A DNA stretch of 64,000 bases, taken from assembly GCA_965214955.1 (NCBI GenBank), contig CBDCCU010000004.1:186001-250000 (forward strand), in the 5' to 3' direction. The translations under genes and the position numbers were made by a program. Origin of the DNA: Aliikangiella sp965214955. GTDB lineage: Bacteria > Pseudomonadota > Gammaproteobacteria > Enterobacterales > Kangiellaceae. The notes under the pieces are model-generated. The model saw only the letters and a list, made by a program, of their open reading frames with translations, ran no database searches and was not told where the DNA came from. Below, in pieces: positions 51,980 through 60,436 of the stretch. Every line of letters starts with the position of its first letter. Position 1 is the stretch's first letter.

Positions 51980-54358
51980 TTAATCTTTATTGGCTAAAAA
52001 CAACCAAGTTTCTAAAACCGTATCGGGGTTTAACGAAACACTATCAATGCCTTCATCCATTAGCCATTGAGCTAAATCAGGATGATCCGATGGACCTTGA
52101 CCACAAATTCCCACATATTTATTGGCTTTTTTACAGGCTTGAATTGCCATGCTAAGTAGCTTTTTAACCGCTGGATTTCTTTCGTCAAATAAGTGCGAAA
52201 TAATACCTGAGTCACGATCTAACCCCAATGAAAGCTGAGTTAAATCATTTGAGCCAATTGAAAAGCCATCGAAATGCGTTAAAAATTCATCGGCTAAAAT
52301 AGCATTAGATGGAAGCTCGCACATCATAATAACCCGCAGGCCATTTTCACCACGTTTTAGCCCGTATTTATCAAGTAGTGCAATTACCTGCTCGGCTTCT
52401 TCTAATGTACGCACAAATGGGATCATAATTTCTACGTTGGTTAATCCCATGGTTTCGCGAACGGTTTTAATTGCGCGACATTCAAGTTCAAAACATTTTT
52501 CAAATTCATCTGAAATATATCGCGAAGCACCTCTAAAACCTAGCATGGGGTTTTCTTCTTCGGGTTCGTATAAATAACCGCCAACTAAGTTTGCATATTC
52601 GTTTGATTTAAAATCAGACATACGAACAATCACTTTTTGCGGAGAAAAAGCTGAAGCTAACGTAGAAATCCCTTCAACCAATTTATCTACATAAAATTGA
52701 ACCGGATCGGCATAACCAGCGATATGATCTTTAATGTTGGCTTTTAAGTCTTCATCATCTAGCTGGTCAAACTCTAATAAGGCTTTAGGATGCACGCCAA
52801 TCATGCGGTTAATAATAAATTCTAACCTTGCTAAACCAATGCCAAAATTTGGAATGCGAGCAAAGTCGAAAGCACGGTCGGGGTTGCCCACGTTCATCAT
52901 TATCTTAAACGGTAAATCAGGCATATCATCAACCTGGCTATGGTTTACCTTAAACGGCAATAACCCTTCATAAATGTTGCCCGTATCACCTTCGGCACAT
53001 GAAACGGTGACTTCTTGATCCATGGTAATTCTTGCAGTTGCATCGCCACAACCAACTACCGCAGGAATGCCAAGCTCTCTGGCAATAATTGCCGCATGAC
53101 AAGTTCTACCGCCACGGTTAGTCACAATGGCAGAAGCGCGTTTCATAATCGGCTCCCAATCGGGATCGGTCATATCGGTAACTAACACATCACCTTGTTG
53201 CACTTTTGACATTTCACTTAAATCAGAAATAACTCGCGCAGGCCCTTTACCAATTTTTTGACCAATGGCTCTACCTTCGGCAATCACTTTACCCGTTTGC
53301 TCTAGTACATAGCGCTCAATAACCTTGCCATCATCGCGGCTTTTAACAGTTTCGGGGCGCGCTTGCACAATATAAAGTTTGCCATCGGCACCATCTTTTG
53401 CCCACTCAATATCCATTGGGCGTTTATAATGCTTTTCGATAATCATCGCTTGCTTGGCAAGCTCTTGAACTTCACTCGCATTAATACAAAATTGCTGGCG
53501 CTCAGACATATCAACTTCTATTGTTTCAACCGATTTGCCGTGTCCAGTGTCGTTGGTGTAAACCATTTTAATCGCTTTGCCGCCCAGGGTTTTACGCACA
53601 ATCGCAGGCTTGCCACTGGTTAAGGTTGGTTTATGCACATAAAATTCATCGGGGTTTACCGCGCCTTGTACAACAGTTTCACCTAAACCATAAGCACCAG
53701 TGATAAATACCACATCTTCAAAGCCCGATTCGGTATCAATAGTAAACATAACCCCACTAGAGGCAATATCACTGCGTACCATTTTTTGCACACCTGCGCT
53801 TAGCGCGACTTCGGCATGCTCAAAACCTTGGTGAACTCGATACGAAATAGCTCGATCATTAAATAGCGAAGCAAACACTTCTTTAAGTGCCAGTTTTACG
53901 TTTTCCCAGCCTCTAACATTTAAAAAAGTTTCTTGCTGACCTGCAAATGAGGCATCGGGTAAATCTTCTGCGGTTGCCGATGAGCGAACGGCTACGGCAA
54001 ATTCTTCGTTTGAGTCGGCTTTAAGTTCTAAATAAGCCTTTTCAATAGCCGCTTCTAATTCTGGCTGAAATGGCGTATCAATTACCCACTGGCGAATTTT
54101 AGCCCCTGTTTTAGCTAAAGTATCGACATCTTCAACGTCTAATGTATTTAATTCTGCTTGAATTTTATCGTGTAATCCGCTTTGTGCCATAAAATCACGA
54201 AAAGCATCAGCGGTTGTTGCAAATCCATTGGGAACACTTACACCCATGTTGCTTAAATTGCTGATCATTTCCCCTAAGGAAGCATTTTTGCCACCTACGC
54301 GATCTACATCGTTCATTCCTAAACCGTTATACCAAAGCACGTATTCTTGCACTGCCAT
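51980..54358 (-). CDS. ppsA: phosphoenolpyruvate synthase PpsA
   Basis: Converts pyruvate and ATP to PEP, AMP and phosphate for gluconeogenesis. The 792 residues comprise the ATP-grasp domain (GGKNASLGEMI, AVRSSATAEDLPDASFAGQQ), the swivelling phospho-His domain with GGRTCHAAIIARELGIPAV (His phosphorylated) and the PEP-binding TIM barrel ending GICGQGPSDHP. It is divergent from ppsR, whose product inactivates PpsA by phosphorylation in other bacteria. Confidence 0.97.
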   Translation of the reverse strand: MAVQEYVLWYNGLGMNDVDRVGGKNASLGEMISNLSNMGVSVPNGFATTADAFRDFMAQSGLHDKIQAELNTLDVEDVDTLAKTGAKIRQWVIDTPFQPELEAAIEKAYLELKADSNEEFAVAVRSSATAEDLPDASFAGQQETFLNVRGWENVKLALKEVFASLFNDRAISYRVHQGFEHAEVALSAGVQKMVRSDIASSGVMFTIDTESGFEDVVFITGAYGLGETVVQGAVNPDEFYVHKPTLTSGKPAIVRKTLGGKAIKMVYTNDTGHGKSVETIEVDMSERQQFCINASEVQELAKQAMIIEKHYKRPMDIEWAKDGADGKLYIVQARPETVKSRDDGKVIERYVLEQTGKVIAEGRAIGQKIGKGPARVISDLSEMSKVQQGDVLVTDMTDPDWEPIMKRASAIVTNRGGRTCHAAIIARELGIPAVVGCGDATARITMDQEVTVSCAEGDTGNIYEGLLPFKVNHSQVDDMPDLPFKIMMNVGNPDRAFDFARIPNFGIGLARLEFIINRMIGVHPKALLEFDQLDDEDLKANIKDHIAGYADPVQFYVDKLVEGISTLASAFSPQKVIVRMSDFKSNEYANLVGGYLYEPEEENPMLGFRGASRYISDEFEKCFELECRAIKTVRETMGLTNVEIMIPFVRTLEEAEQVIALLDKYGLKRGENGLRVIMMCELPSNAILADEFLTHFDGFSIGSNDLTQLSLGLDRDSGIISHLFDERNPAVKKLLSMAIQACKKANKYVGICGQGPSDHPDLAQWLMDEGIDSVSLNPDTVLETWLFLANKD

Positions 54359-54445
54359 TTACTCCTAAATTGTAAACTTGTCGTTAAAACAAACAGAATT
54401 TAATGATTTTATTGCTGATTGATGCATATTAAAGTAATTTGCATC

Positions 54446-54480
54446 TATATACCCGTTCTACTTTAAGATACATTATTCAA
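54446..54480. repeat. TATACCCG repeat end in the ppsA-ppsR promoter region
   Basis: A sequence beginning TATATACCCGTTCTACTTTA matches a terminus of the element at 7491-7760. It lies between the divergent ppsA and ppsR genes and is preceded by an inverted pair GATGCA/TGCATC (54421-54445). Confidence 0.6.
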
Positions 54481-54512
54481 CTGAGGCACATTTTACTGCA
54501 AGGTGAACAAAT

Positions 54513-55331
54513 ATGAAACGAAAGGTCTTTTTTATTTCTGATCGAACGGGAATTACCGCCGAAATGTTTGGTCAATCATTGCTTTCTCAGTTTGAAGAAA
54601 TTGAGTTTGAAGAAAATACCCTGCCTTTTGTAGACAACATAGAAAAAGCCGAAACAGCCTGCAAACTTATTTTAAAAGCCGCTGAAGAAACAGGCAATAA
54701 GCCGATTGTCTTTAACACAATAGTAACCCCCGAAATTCGTCAAGTAATTCAGCAAAGCAATGCAATGGTTTTAGATTTTTTTGAAACTTTTATTGGGCCT
54801 CTTGAAACCGAGCTAGGTGTTAATTCGGGCTTTCGAGTAGGAAAAACTCACTCGCTAGGAGATGGCGAAGCTTATGATTCAAGAATAGATGCCGTTAACT
54901 TCGCACTGAATAATGACGACGGTATAACCACAAGACATTATAATCAAGCCGATGTGATATTAGTGGGAGTTTCACGTTGCGGGAAAACTCCAACTTCACT
55001 TTATATGGCAATGCAATTTGGCATTAAAGCGGCTAACTACCCTTTTACCGAAGATGATATGGAAAAGCTTAAATTACCCATAGATCTGAAAAAGCATAAA
55101 CATAAAATATTTGGGCTAACCATAAACCCTAATCGCCTGCACGAAATTAGAACCGAAAGACGTGCCAATTCACGCTATGCTTCGCTTAAACAATGTCAGT
55201 TTGAAGTAAGAGAAGTAGAAGCGCTTTACCGACGCGAAAAACTCCCTTGGCTAAATACCACAACTCGCTCGGTAGAAGAATTATCGGCCAAAATAATGGC
55301 GGCAACAGGCATTAAAAGAAGCGTTTTTTAG
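54513..55331 (+). CDS. ppsR: PEP synthase regulatory protein PpsR
   Basis: Bifunctional kinase/pyrophosphorylase (DUF299) that phosphorylates and reactivates PpsA. The 272 residues have the family start KVFFISDRTGITAEMFGQSLL and the ADP-binding P-loop VGVSRCGKTPTSLYMA (near 152-167), and GLTINPNRLHEIR. The divergent arrangement with ppsA is conserved in gammaproteobacteria. Confidence 0.96.
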   Translation: MKRKVFFISDRTGITAEMFGQSLLSQFEEIEFEENTLPFVDNIEKAETACKLILKAAEETGNKPIVFNTIVTPEIRQVIQQSNAMVLDFFETFIGPLETELGVNSGFRVGKTHSLGDGEAYDSRIDAVNFALNNDDGITTRHYNQADVILVGVSRCGKTPTSLYMAMQFGIKAANYPFTEDDMEKLKLPIDLKKHKHKIFGLTINPNRLHEIRTERRANSRYASLKQCQFEVREVEALYRREKLPWLNTTTRSVEELSAKIMAATGIKRSVF

Positions 55332-55344
55332 GTCAATAAAATAA

Positions 55345-55376
55345 AGGCCAGTCAAATATTAACTGGCCTGTTGGTT
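55345..55376 (+). terminator. terminator-like hairpin after ppsR
   Basis: AGGCCAGT pairs with ACTGGCCT around a 9-nt loop, followed by a mixed G/T tail (GTTGGTTTT). Terminating strength is moderate. Confidence 0.6.
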
Positions 55377-55395
55377 TTAAATAATCAATTAATTA

Positions 55396-56535
55396 TTATA
55401 AATGAATAATCGGATCGGGGTTTCCGTCACGATCATTTCCTGCACTTCCATCAGTATCAGGGTTACCATTAGTCATCATTAACACTGCACAAGCATGTGG
55501 TGCCGCCATTGATGTACCCGAAATAGTGTTGGTTCCGCCATTTTTCCAAAGTGAAAAAATACTGACACCAGGTGCAGCATAATCAACAGGAGGATTACCA
55601 TAATTAGACCATGAAGGCATATTATCATTTGAATCGGTTGCCGAAATAGTCCAAATGTTTCGTCCATTAGCTCTGGCTGGTGAATGGTTATTCGCATGAT
55701 CACCGTCGTTACCAGCCGCTAATACAAAAAAAGCACCACTAGAGCTTGCCGCCGATTTAACCGCATCATCTAGTGCAGAGCTAACTCCGCCACCTAAACT
55801 CATATTAACGCAGTCACCAGCGCTAGCATTAGCAGCCACATGATCCACCCCAGCAATAACACCAGAAGTTGAACCATTACCGCGTCTGTCTAATACACGA
55901 ACAGGAACAATCGTTGTATTAGGTGCAACACCTAATGCTCCAGAGCTATTATCAATTGCCCCAATAGTGCCCGCAACATGAGTACCATGACCATTTTGAT
56001 CATCCATTCCACCACGGCTGATTGAAGTAAAGCCTCGGCTAGCATCAACATTCAGATCGGGATGGTCTAAATCAACTCCCGAGTCAATTACCCAAGCAGT
56101 ATAACCAGAACCATCAACAGGTCCGCCTACTCGCGCAGTACCAAAAGAAGCTTGTTGACCAGAATCACCACCACCTCCTTTATCTGGCTTGCCCTTGCTA
56201 ATTGAAACCACACCATCTTGAGTGAAAGAAGCAACATTGGTATCGTCACCCAATGCCGCTTGTGCCGCGTGGCAAGGTAAATTAATTGTAAAGCCTTTAA
56301 TCGAATGCTTGTAAATATGCTTCAACGATGACTGCCCTTTAGCAGCCATAGCTCTCGCTAAACCAGTTACTTTAGTTGTTTCAACATCATCATTTAAACG
56401 AACAATACATCTATTTTGTATGTTCATTAAATCAGTGCTCTTTTGAAAACTAGGCTGACTATTTGAATCAGCAGCCGCGCTACCAGAAATAGCAAGTCCA
56501 ACGGCAGTAGCAAGAATAGATTTTCTTTTTATCAT
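55396..56535 (-). CDS. secreted subtilisin-like serine protease (S8)
   Basis: The 379 residues comprise a signal peptide (about 1-22, ending SAAA), an inhibitor-I9-type propeptide (about 38-110) and a mature subtilase. The catalytic triad is complete: Asp151 in VIDSGVD, His183 in GHGTHVAGT and Ser342 in SGTSMAAPH. The oxyanion Asn is in AAGNDG (276). A Gly/Lys-rich linker precedes the catalytic domain, and a short calcium-like tail (NDRDGNPDP) ends the protein. GAGGT lies before the ATG. Probably an extracellular protease feeding peptide uptake. Confidence 0.93.
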   Translation of the reverse strand: MIKRKSILATAVGLAISGSAAADSNSQPSFQKSTDLMNIQNRCIVRLNDDVETTKVTGLARAMAAKGQSSLKHIYKHSIKGFTINLPCHAAQAALGDDTNVASFTQDGVVSISKGKPDKGGGGDSGQQASFGTARVGGPVDGSGYTAWVIDSGVDLDHPDLNVDASRGFTSISRGGMDDQNGHGTHVAGTIGAIDNSSGALGVAPNTTIVPVRVLDRRGNGSTSGVIAGVDHVAANASAGDCVNMSLGGGVSSALDDAVKSAASSSGAFFVLAAGNDGDHANNHSPARANGRNIWTISATDSNDNMPSWSNYGNPPVDYAAPGVSIFSLWKNGGTNTISGTSMAAPHACAVLMMTNGNPDTDGSAGNDRDGNPDPIIHL

Positions 56536-56784
56536 GTGAATACCTCTAATTAGTGAATTATAGTTATTACACTTTCTTTCAGACTGTTTTATACATCTAA
56601 CTACATTAAAAGCCAGTCTGTGTTAAATGCACCTCTGATAGTAGTAATCACAAAGAAATATCGTTAGTACAAAAGCGACAATTTTTAATAGATAACCGAC
56701 ATTATTAAACATTCATTCACTTTTGCTCCTATTCTCCTTCAAGATTTATGATTTAAGAAAAGCAGTAAAACCACATTTTACTCG

Positions 56785-58146
56785 TTAGCTATTTTTCTTT
56801 AACCAATCGCTAAGCACTTTTTCTATGTCTGAGTTATAAGCATTTCCTGGTTTACCTGCATTATGCTTACGCTCTCTCATTGCTTTTAATAGTTCATCAA
56901 TACTTGAATACTTCATAATCGCATGCTCGGTTTTTGCTAAAACAACTCGCTCGGCGAGCTTTTTACCTTTTTGATTAACGCTGTTAACAATGTCGTAAGT
57001 CCACTGCTCGTTAATGGTTTGAATATCATACTCACCATGAATAGCTAATACTGGCACGTTAATTTTTGACCAAATATCATAAAAATTATATTGATTTAAG
57101 TCGCGATAAAAAGTGTAGTGCCGATTAAAAAACTGCTCACCAACTAATGGCAGATCACCCGACTCAATAACGGGTTTGAGCTTAGGATCGCTAATAATTT
57201 CATCCATGTTTTTTTCAGTTTTAATTATTGCATGAATAACCGGCTGAACCCTTTTGCGATTATTTTGAGCTTGCTTCTTATCTGTACCAAAAATTACCGC
57301 TTGCTCAGAATAAATATCAAGCAGATATTCATACCAAGACTTAACCACCGCGCCATAAGCACTAATGCTAGCCACCTCACTGTCTAAAGCCATTAATGGC
57401 GCATATAACCCGCCCAATGAATGACCAAATAAGTGTACTTTTGAAGCATCAACATAAGGCAAACCTTTTAATTGCTTTAAGCCATCTTTAAAACCCGCAA
57501 GTTCAGTCGAAAAATTAACCTGAGAGCAATTTTTATCTCCTACACTGTCACCTACACCATATTTTTCGATTCGATAAATCACATAATCTTGTTTAGCCAA
57601 AGCGGCTAAGGTTTGACGAATAGTTAACTCTGGTACTCTCCCCCAATCAATAGAATCACAGGTATAGCCTTGAATAAAATAAAGCGCAGGATATTTTTTG
57701 TTGGGTTTTAAGTTGTTAGGTGTGTAAATAATGCTTCTAAGCTGGTTTCCATTTGAGCTAACGCTGGAGTAAACCACGTTAAAATCATTACTTTTATCTT
57801 TAGGTTGAGATTGCAAATTACCGCTTAAGGTTAAAACTTTTTTGCTTCTTAATACCTTTAATTTTAAATTATCACCTGCCCTCATTTGTGACAGCTCATT
57901 GATTAACTCTGCAAATGAATGAACTTTTTTGCCATTAATTTGGGTAATTTTGTCATTGGCTAAAACACCCATTTGACTTGCCGTAGAGTTTGGGGCAACT
58001 TGTTGAATATCTACACCATTTCCACTGCCTTGTGGATCACCTAAAACACCTAGGCTGCCTCTGGTTTTTAGCACTTGAGAGTGACTATAAAAAGAAAAAC
58101 ATAAAGAAATTGCCACTAAAGCAAAATAAAAAATAGATTTGTTCAT
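56785..58146 (-). CDS. exported PDZ domain-alpha/beta hydrolase fusion
   Basis: Signal peptide 1-23. Residues 30-112 form a PDZ domain with the carboxylate-binding LGVLGD loop and DKITQINGKKV. The rest is an alpha/beta hydrolase with nucleophile GHSLGG (Ser243), a CDSIDWG loop, Asp in HGEYDIQT and His in KTEHAIM. A peptidase or esterase in the periplasm is likely. AGGA precedes the ATG. The gene is monocistronic and 250 bp upstream of the subtilase. Family members with PDZ in front of the hydrolase occur in marine gammaproteobacteria, but substrate is unknown. Confidence 0.85.
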   Translation of the reverse strand: MNKSIFYFALVAISLCFSFYSHSQVLKTRGSLGVLGDPQGSGNGVDIQQVAPNSTASQMGVLANDKITQINGKKVHSFAELINELSQMRAGDNLKLKVLRSKKVLTLSGNLQSQPKDKSNDFNVVYSSVSSNGNQLRSIIYTPNNLKPNKKYPALYFIQGYTCDSIDWGRVPELTIRQTLAALAKQDYVIYRIEKYGVGDSVGDKNCSQVNFSTELAGFKDGLKQLKGLPYVDASKVHLFGHSLGGLYAPLMALDSEVASISAYGAVVKSWYEYLLDIYSEQAVIFGTDKKQAQNNRKRVQPVIHAIIKTEKNMDEIISDPKLKPVIESGDLPLVGEQFFNRHYTFYRDLNQYNFYDIWSKINVPVLAIHGEYDIQTINEQWTYDIVNSVNQKGKKLAERVVLAKTEHAIMKYSSIDELLKAMRERKHNAGKPGNAYNSDIEKVLSDWLKKNS

Positions 58147-58292
58147 TGTTATTCCTATTAATTAATATCAACAATAAAAATAACAATAGCGAGAGTATTA
58201 CTTGTTAAAATTGCTCCAAATTTACAAAATTTTTAGTTCAATAATTAACTCAAGCCTTCCTCTCTAATGCAAGAAGGCTTGAATATTCCATT

Positions 58293-59108
58293 TTATTGGT
58301 TTGAGTTAATATTCCCTTGAACATTGTTCATTACTAAACCACCACTACCTGAATTAATAATGGTTAAACCATTTTTCAAATCGCTTACACTAATATCACC
58401 CGAACCATCATCAATGGTTACATGACCTACTACATTAACAACTTTCATACCGCCAGAGCCATCATCAATTTTAACTTTACCTTGTACGCTGTTAATATCA
58501 ATTGAACCTGAACCATCATCAATAGATACATCGCTACCAGCATTTTCTATGTTGATACTACCAGAACCGTCAGATATTTTAATTTCACCTTTGCTCTGGC
58601 TAATATTAATTTCACCCGAGCCATCATCTAAACTAATTTTTCCTTGATGATTACTAATTTCAATTGAACCTGATCCATCGTCGATATCTAGATCGCCACT
58701 ATGGTTTTTAATTTCAATATATCCTGAGCCATCTTTAATTTCGACAAGTAAATCATTAGGAACTTCAATGGTTAAATCTATTTTTGGTGAACTACTAAAA
58801 AAACTAAGACGCCTTGTATTAGGCTCTGCAATCAAAACCGCAGTATTTCCTTTTTTATCTAATGTTAATCGGTAACTATCTTTTTCAACTTCTAAATCGG
58901 CAGTGACTCGAATTTCATTTAATCCATCAACCCCTTTAAACTTTATAAAGCCAGCGCCAGCTTCAATATCTATTTTATTAATACTACTACTCGAAAGATT
59001 AAGATTTTGGCTTTCTTTAAAATCTAAGTTACCTGCATTAACCGTAATACAGCCAGAAAGAAAAATTGCACCTATTACACTAGCCGTTATATTTTTTGTG
59101 AAATTCAT
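58293..59108 (-). CDS. lipoprotein with eight 18-residue DGSG repeats (DUF4097-like)
   Basis: The lipobox is LSGC at residues 17-20, so it should be lipid-anchored. From residue 126 a repeat of exactly 18 residues runs to the end: DGSG (NSGSG in the last) starts at 126, 144, 162, 180, 198, 216, 234 and 252. Each unit is two beta-strands of the form DGSGSIEIS-NHQGKISLD. This predicts a right-handed beta-solenoid of one turn per repeat, as in DUF4097-type adhesin-like proteins. No enzymatic residues are seen. AAGGAA precedes the ATG. Monocistronic. Confidence 0.85.
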   Translation of the reverse strand: MNFTKNITASVIGAIFLSGCITVNAGNLDFKESQNLNLSSSSINKIDIEAGAGFIKFKGVDGLNEIRVTADLEVEKDSYRLTLDKKGNTAVLIAEPNTRRLSFFSSSPKIDLTIEVPNDLLVEIKDGSGYIEIKNHSGDLDIDDGSGSIEISNHQGKISLDDGSGEINISQSKGEIKISDGSGSINIENAGSDVSIDDGSGSIDINSVQGKVKIDDGSGGMKVVNVVGHVTIDDGSGDISVSDLKNGLTIINSGSGGLVMNNVQGNINSNQ

Positions 59109-59286
59109 TTTTAATTTCCTTTGATGTTTTTATAAGTTTGGGATAATTAGCTATCAATTTAGCAATTGCTATGCCAAATAATTTTATCTTATTTATCAAG
59201 GATATAGTCGAATAACGAAAGAAAATAGTTTGATTAATAATTGAATATTGGTGAAAAAAACGAATTAATAGCAATAAATTACAGAC

Positions 59287-59314
59287 AAAAAAAAGCCACT
59301 TAAAAAAGTGGCTT
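59287..59314 (-). terminator. intrinsic terminator, no gene directly upstream
   Basis: On the minus strand AAGCCACTT and AAGTGGCTT form a 9-bp stem, followed by at least seven T. The nearest upstream minus-strand stop codon (59553) is 240 bp away, so it may end a small RNA. Confidence 0.8.
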
Positions 59315-59475
59315 GAATATTTATCGGATCTGCTTACGAATCATATTAACTGTCGATTAAAATTAATTTAACTTTAATCACTTAAAAATTTAAACAACTA
59401 ACACTTATCGAATTCCGATTGCCTAACTAACAACCAAGGGGAGTTGTAATCTCTATATACTAAGACTGGGCAATC
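59287..59475 (-). ncRNA. candidate small RNA in the 444-bp gap
   Basis: Between the MBL-hydrolase stop (59553) and the orphan terminator, the minus strand has nested inverted repeats: GATTGCC (59475-59469) with GGCAATC (59423-59417), and ACAAC/GTTGT around the C-rich loop TCCCCTTG. Such C-rich loops are common in RNAs that pair with ribosome-binding sites. A TATATA -10-like element lies inside, so the 5' end is unclear. The rest of the gap (59109-59286) is AT-rich without genes. Confidence 0.3.
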
Positions 59476-59552
59476 AGAAAAAAGTTTCAAAAAAATTATT
59501 TATTTTATTAATTATTTAAATAATTTTTTATTTATCATTAAATATCAATAGG

Positions 59553-60419
59553 TTACAACAATGATTCGGCAGCTAGTTTTGGCCATTGATCAACTAAATG
59601 ATACTTCCCTTTTTCATTTTTACCCAATTTTCCCATCGCAATTTGAGAATCGTGGGTAAAAAATAAATGTCCATTTCGGTCATTTAAGTCCGCTAAAAAG
59701 GCCGACTTTTCATCAATAACCATTTCGGCAAAGCGATCATAGCCCATGGTTATTGGTAAATGAACCCAAGCCGCACCAGGTATTAAGTCAGCGCAAAAAA
59801 CCACAGGTCCTGCTGGCATGGTAATTTCAGTTAGCATCATGCCTGGAGTGTGACCATTAGAAATATGAAAACAATAGTCATCACCTAACAATGAGTGACT
59901 GGTTTCATCAACCAAGTGAATGCGGTCACGCTCTTTTAGCATAGCCATTAAATGCGGAATAAATGAAGCCCGATCTCTTGGATGTGGATTAAACGCCCTT
60001 TCCCAAGCTTCTCTTCCGATCAAAAAATCAGCGTTAGGAAATAATAATTTTGGATCTTCGCCTTCTTTCCATTCACTTAATAAACCGCCAATATGATCAA
60101 AATGAAGGTGTGACAACACAACAATATCTATATCGGTATGCTCCAAACCAGCATCTTTTAGTGAGTCCAATAAAACATGATGCGACTCAACAATACCAAA
60201 GCGCTCTTTCATCTTTGGTTCAAAAAATGCGCCCACACCGACTTCAAACAAAATATTTTTGTCGCCATCTTTTACTAATAATGCTCGGCAAGCTAAATCA
60301 ATTCGATTTTGCTCATCAACTTCAACCCACTTTTGCCACATGGCTTTAGGTGCATTACCAAACATGGCACCGCCATCTAAACGCTGAGAGTTACCATTAA
60401 TTGAATAAAGTGTTTTCAC
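59553..60419 (-). CDS. MBL-fold metallo-hydrolase
   Basis: The 288-residue protein has the HxHxDH zinc motif as VLSHLHFDHIGG (near 103-114), further metal ligands in FHISNGHTPGMM and FCADLIPG, and the C-terminal LFFTHDSQIAMG. It has the look of YtnP/AttM-type lactonase or hydrolase proteins, but substrate is uncertain. The start is GTG at 60419, with GGAGG 6 bp upstream. It lies 17 bp after nhaC, in the same orientation, so probably the same operon. Confidence 0.85.
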   Translation of the reverse strand: MKTLYSINGNSQRLDGGAMFGNAPKAMWQKWVEVDEQNRIDLACRALLVKDGDKNILFEVGVGAFFEPKMKERFGIVESHHVLLDSLKDAGLEHTDIDIVVLSHLHFDHIGGLLSEWKEGEDPKLLFPNADFLIGREAWERAFNPHPRDRASFIPHLMAMLKERDRIHLVDETSHSLLGDDYCFHISNGHTPGMMLTEITMPAGPVVFCADLIPGAAWVHLPITMGYDRFAEMVIDEKSAFLADLNDRNGHLFFTHDSQIAMGKLGKNEKGKYHLVDQWPKLAAESLL

Positions 60420-60436
60420 TAAAAACCCTCCAAATG

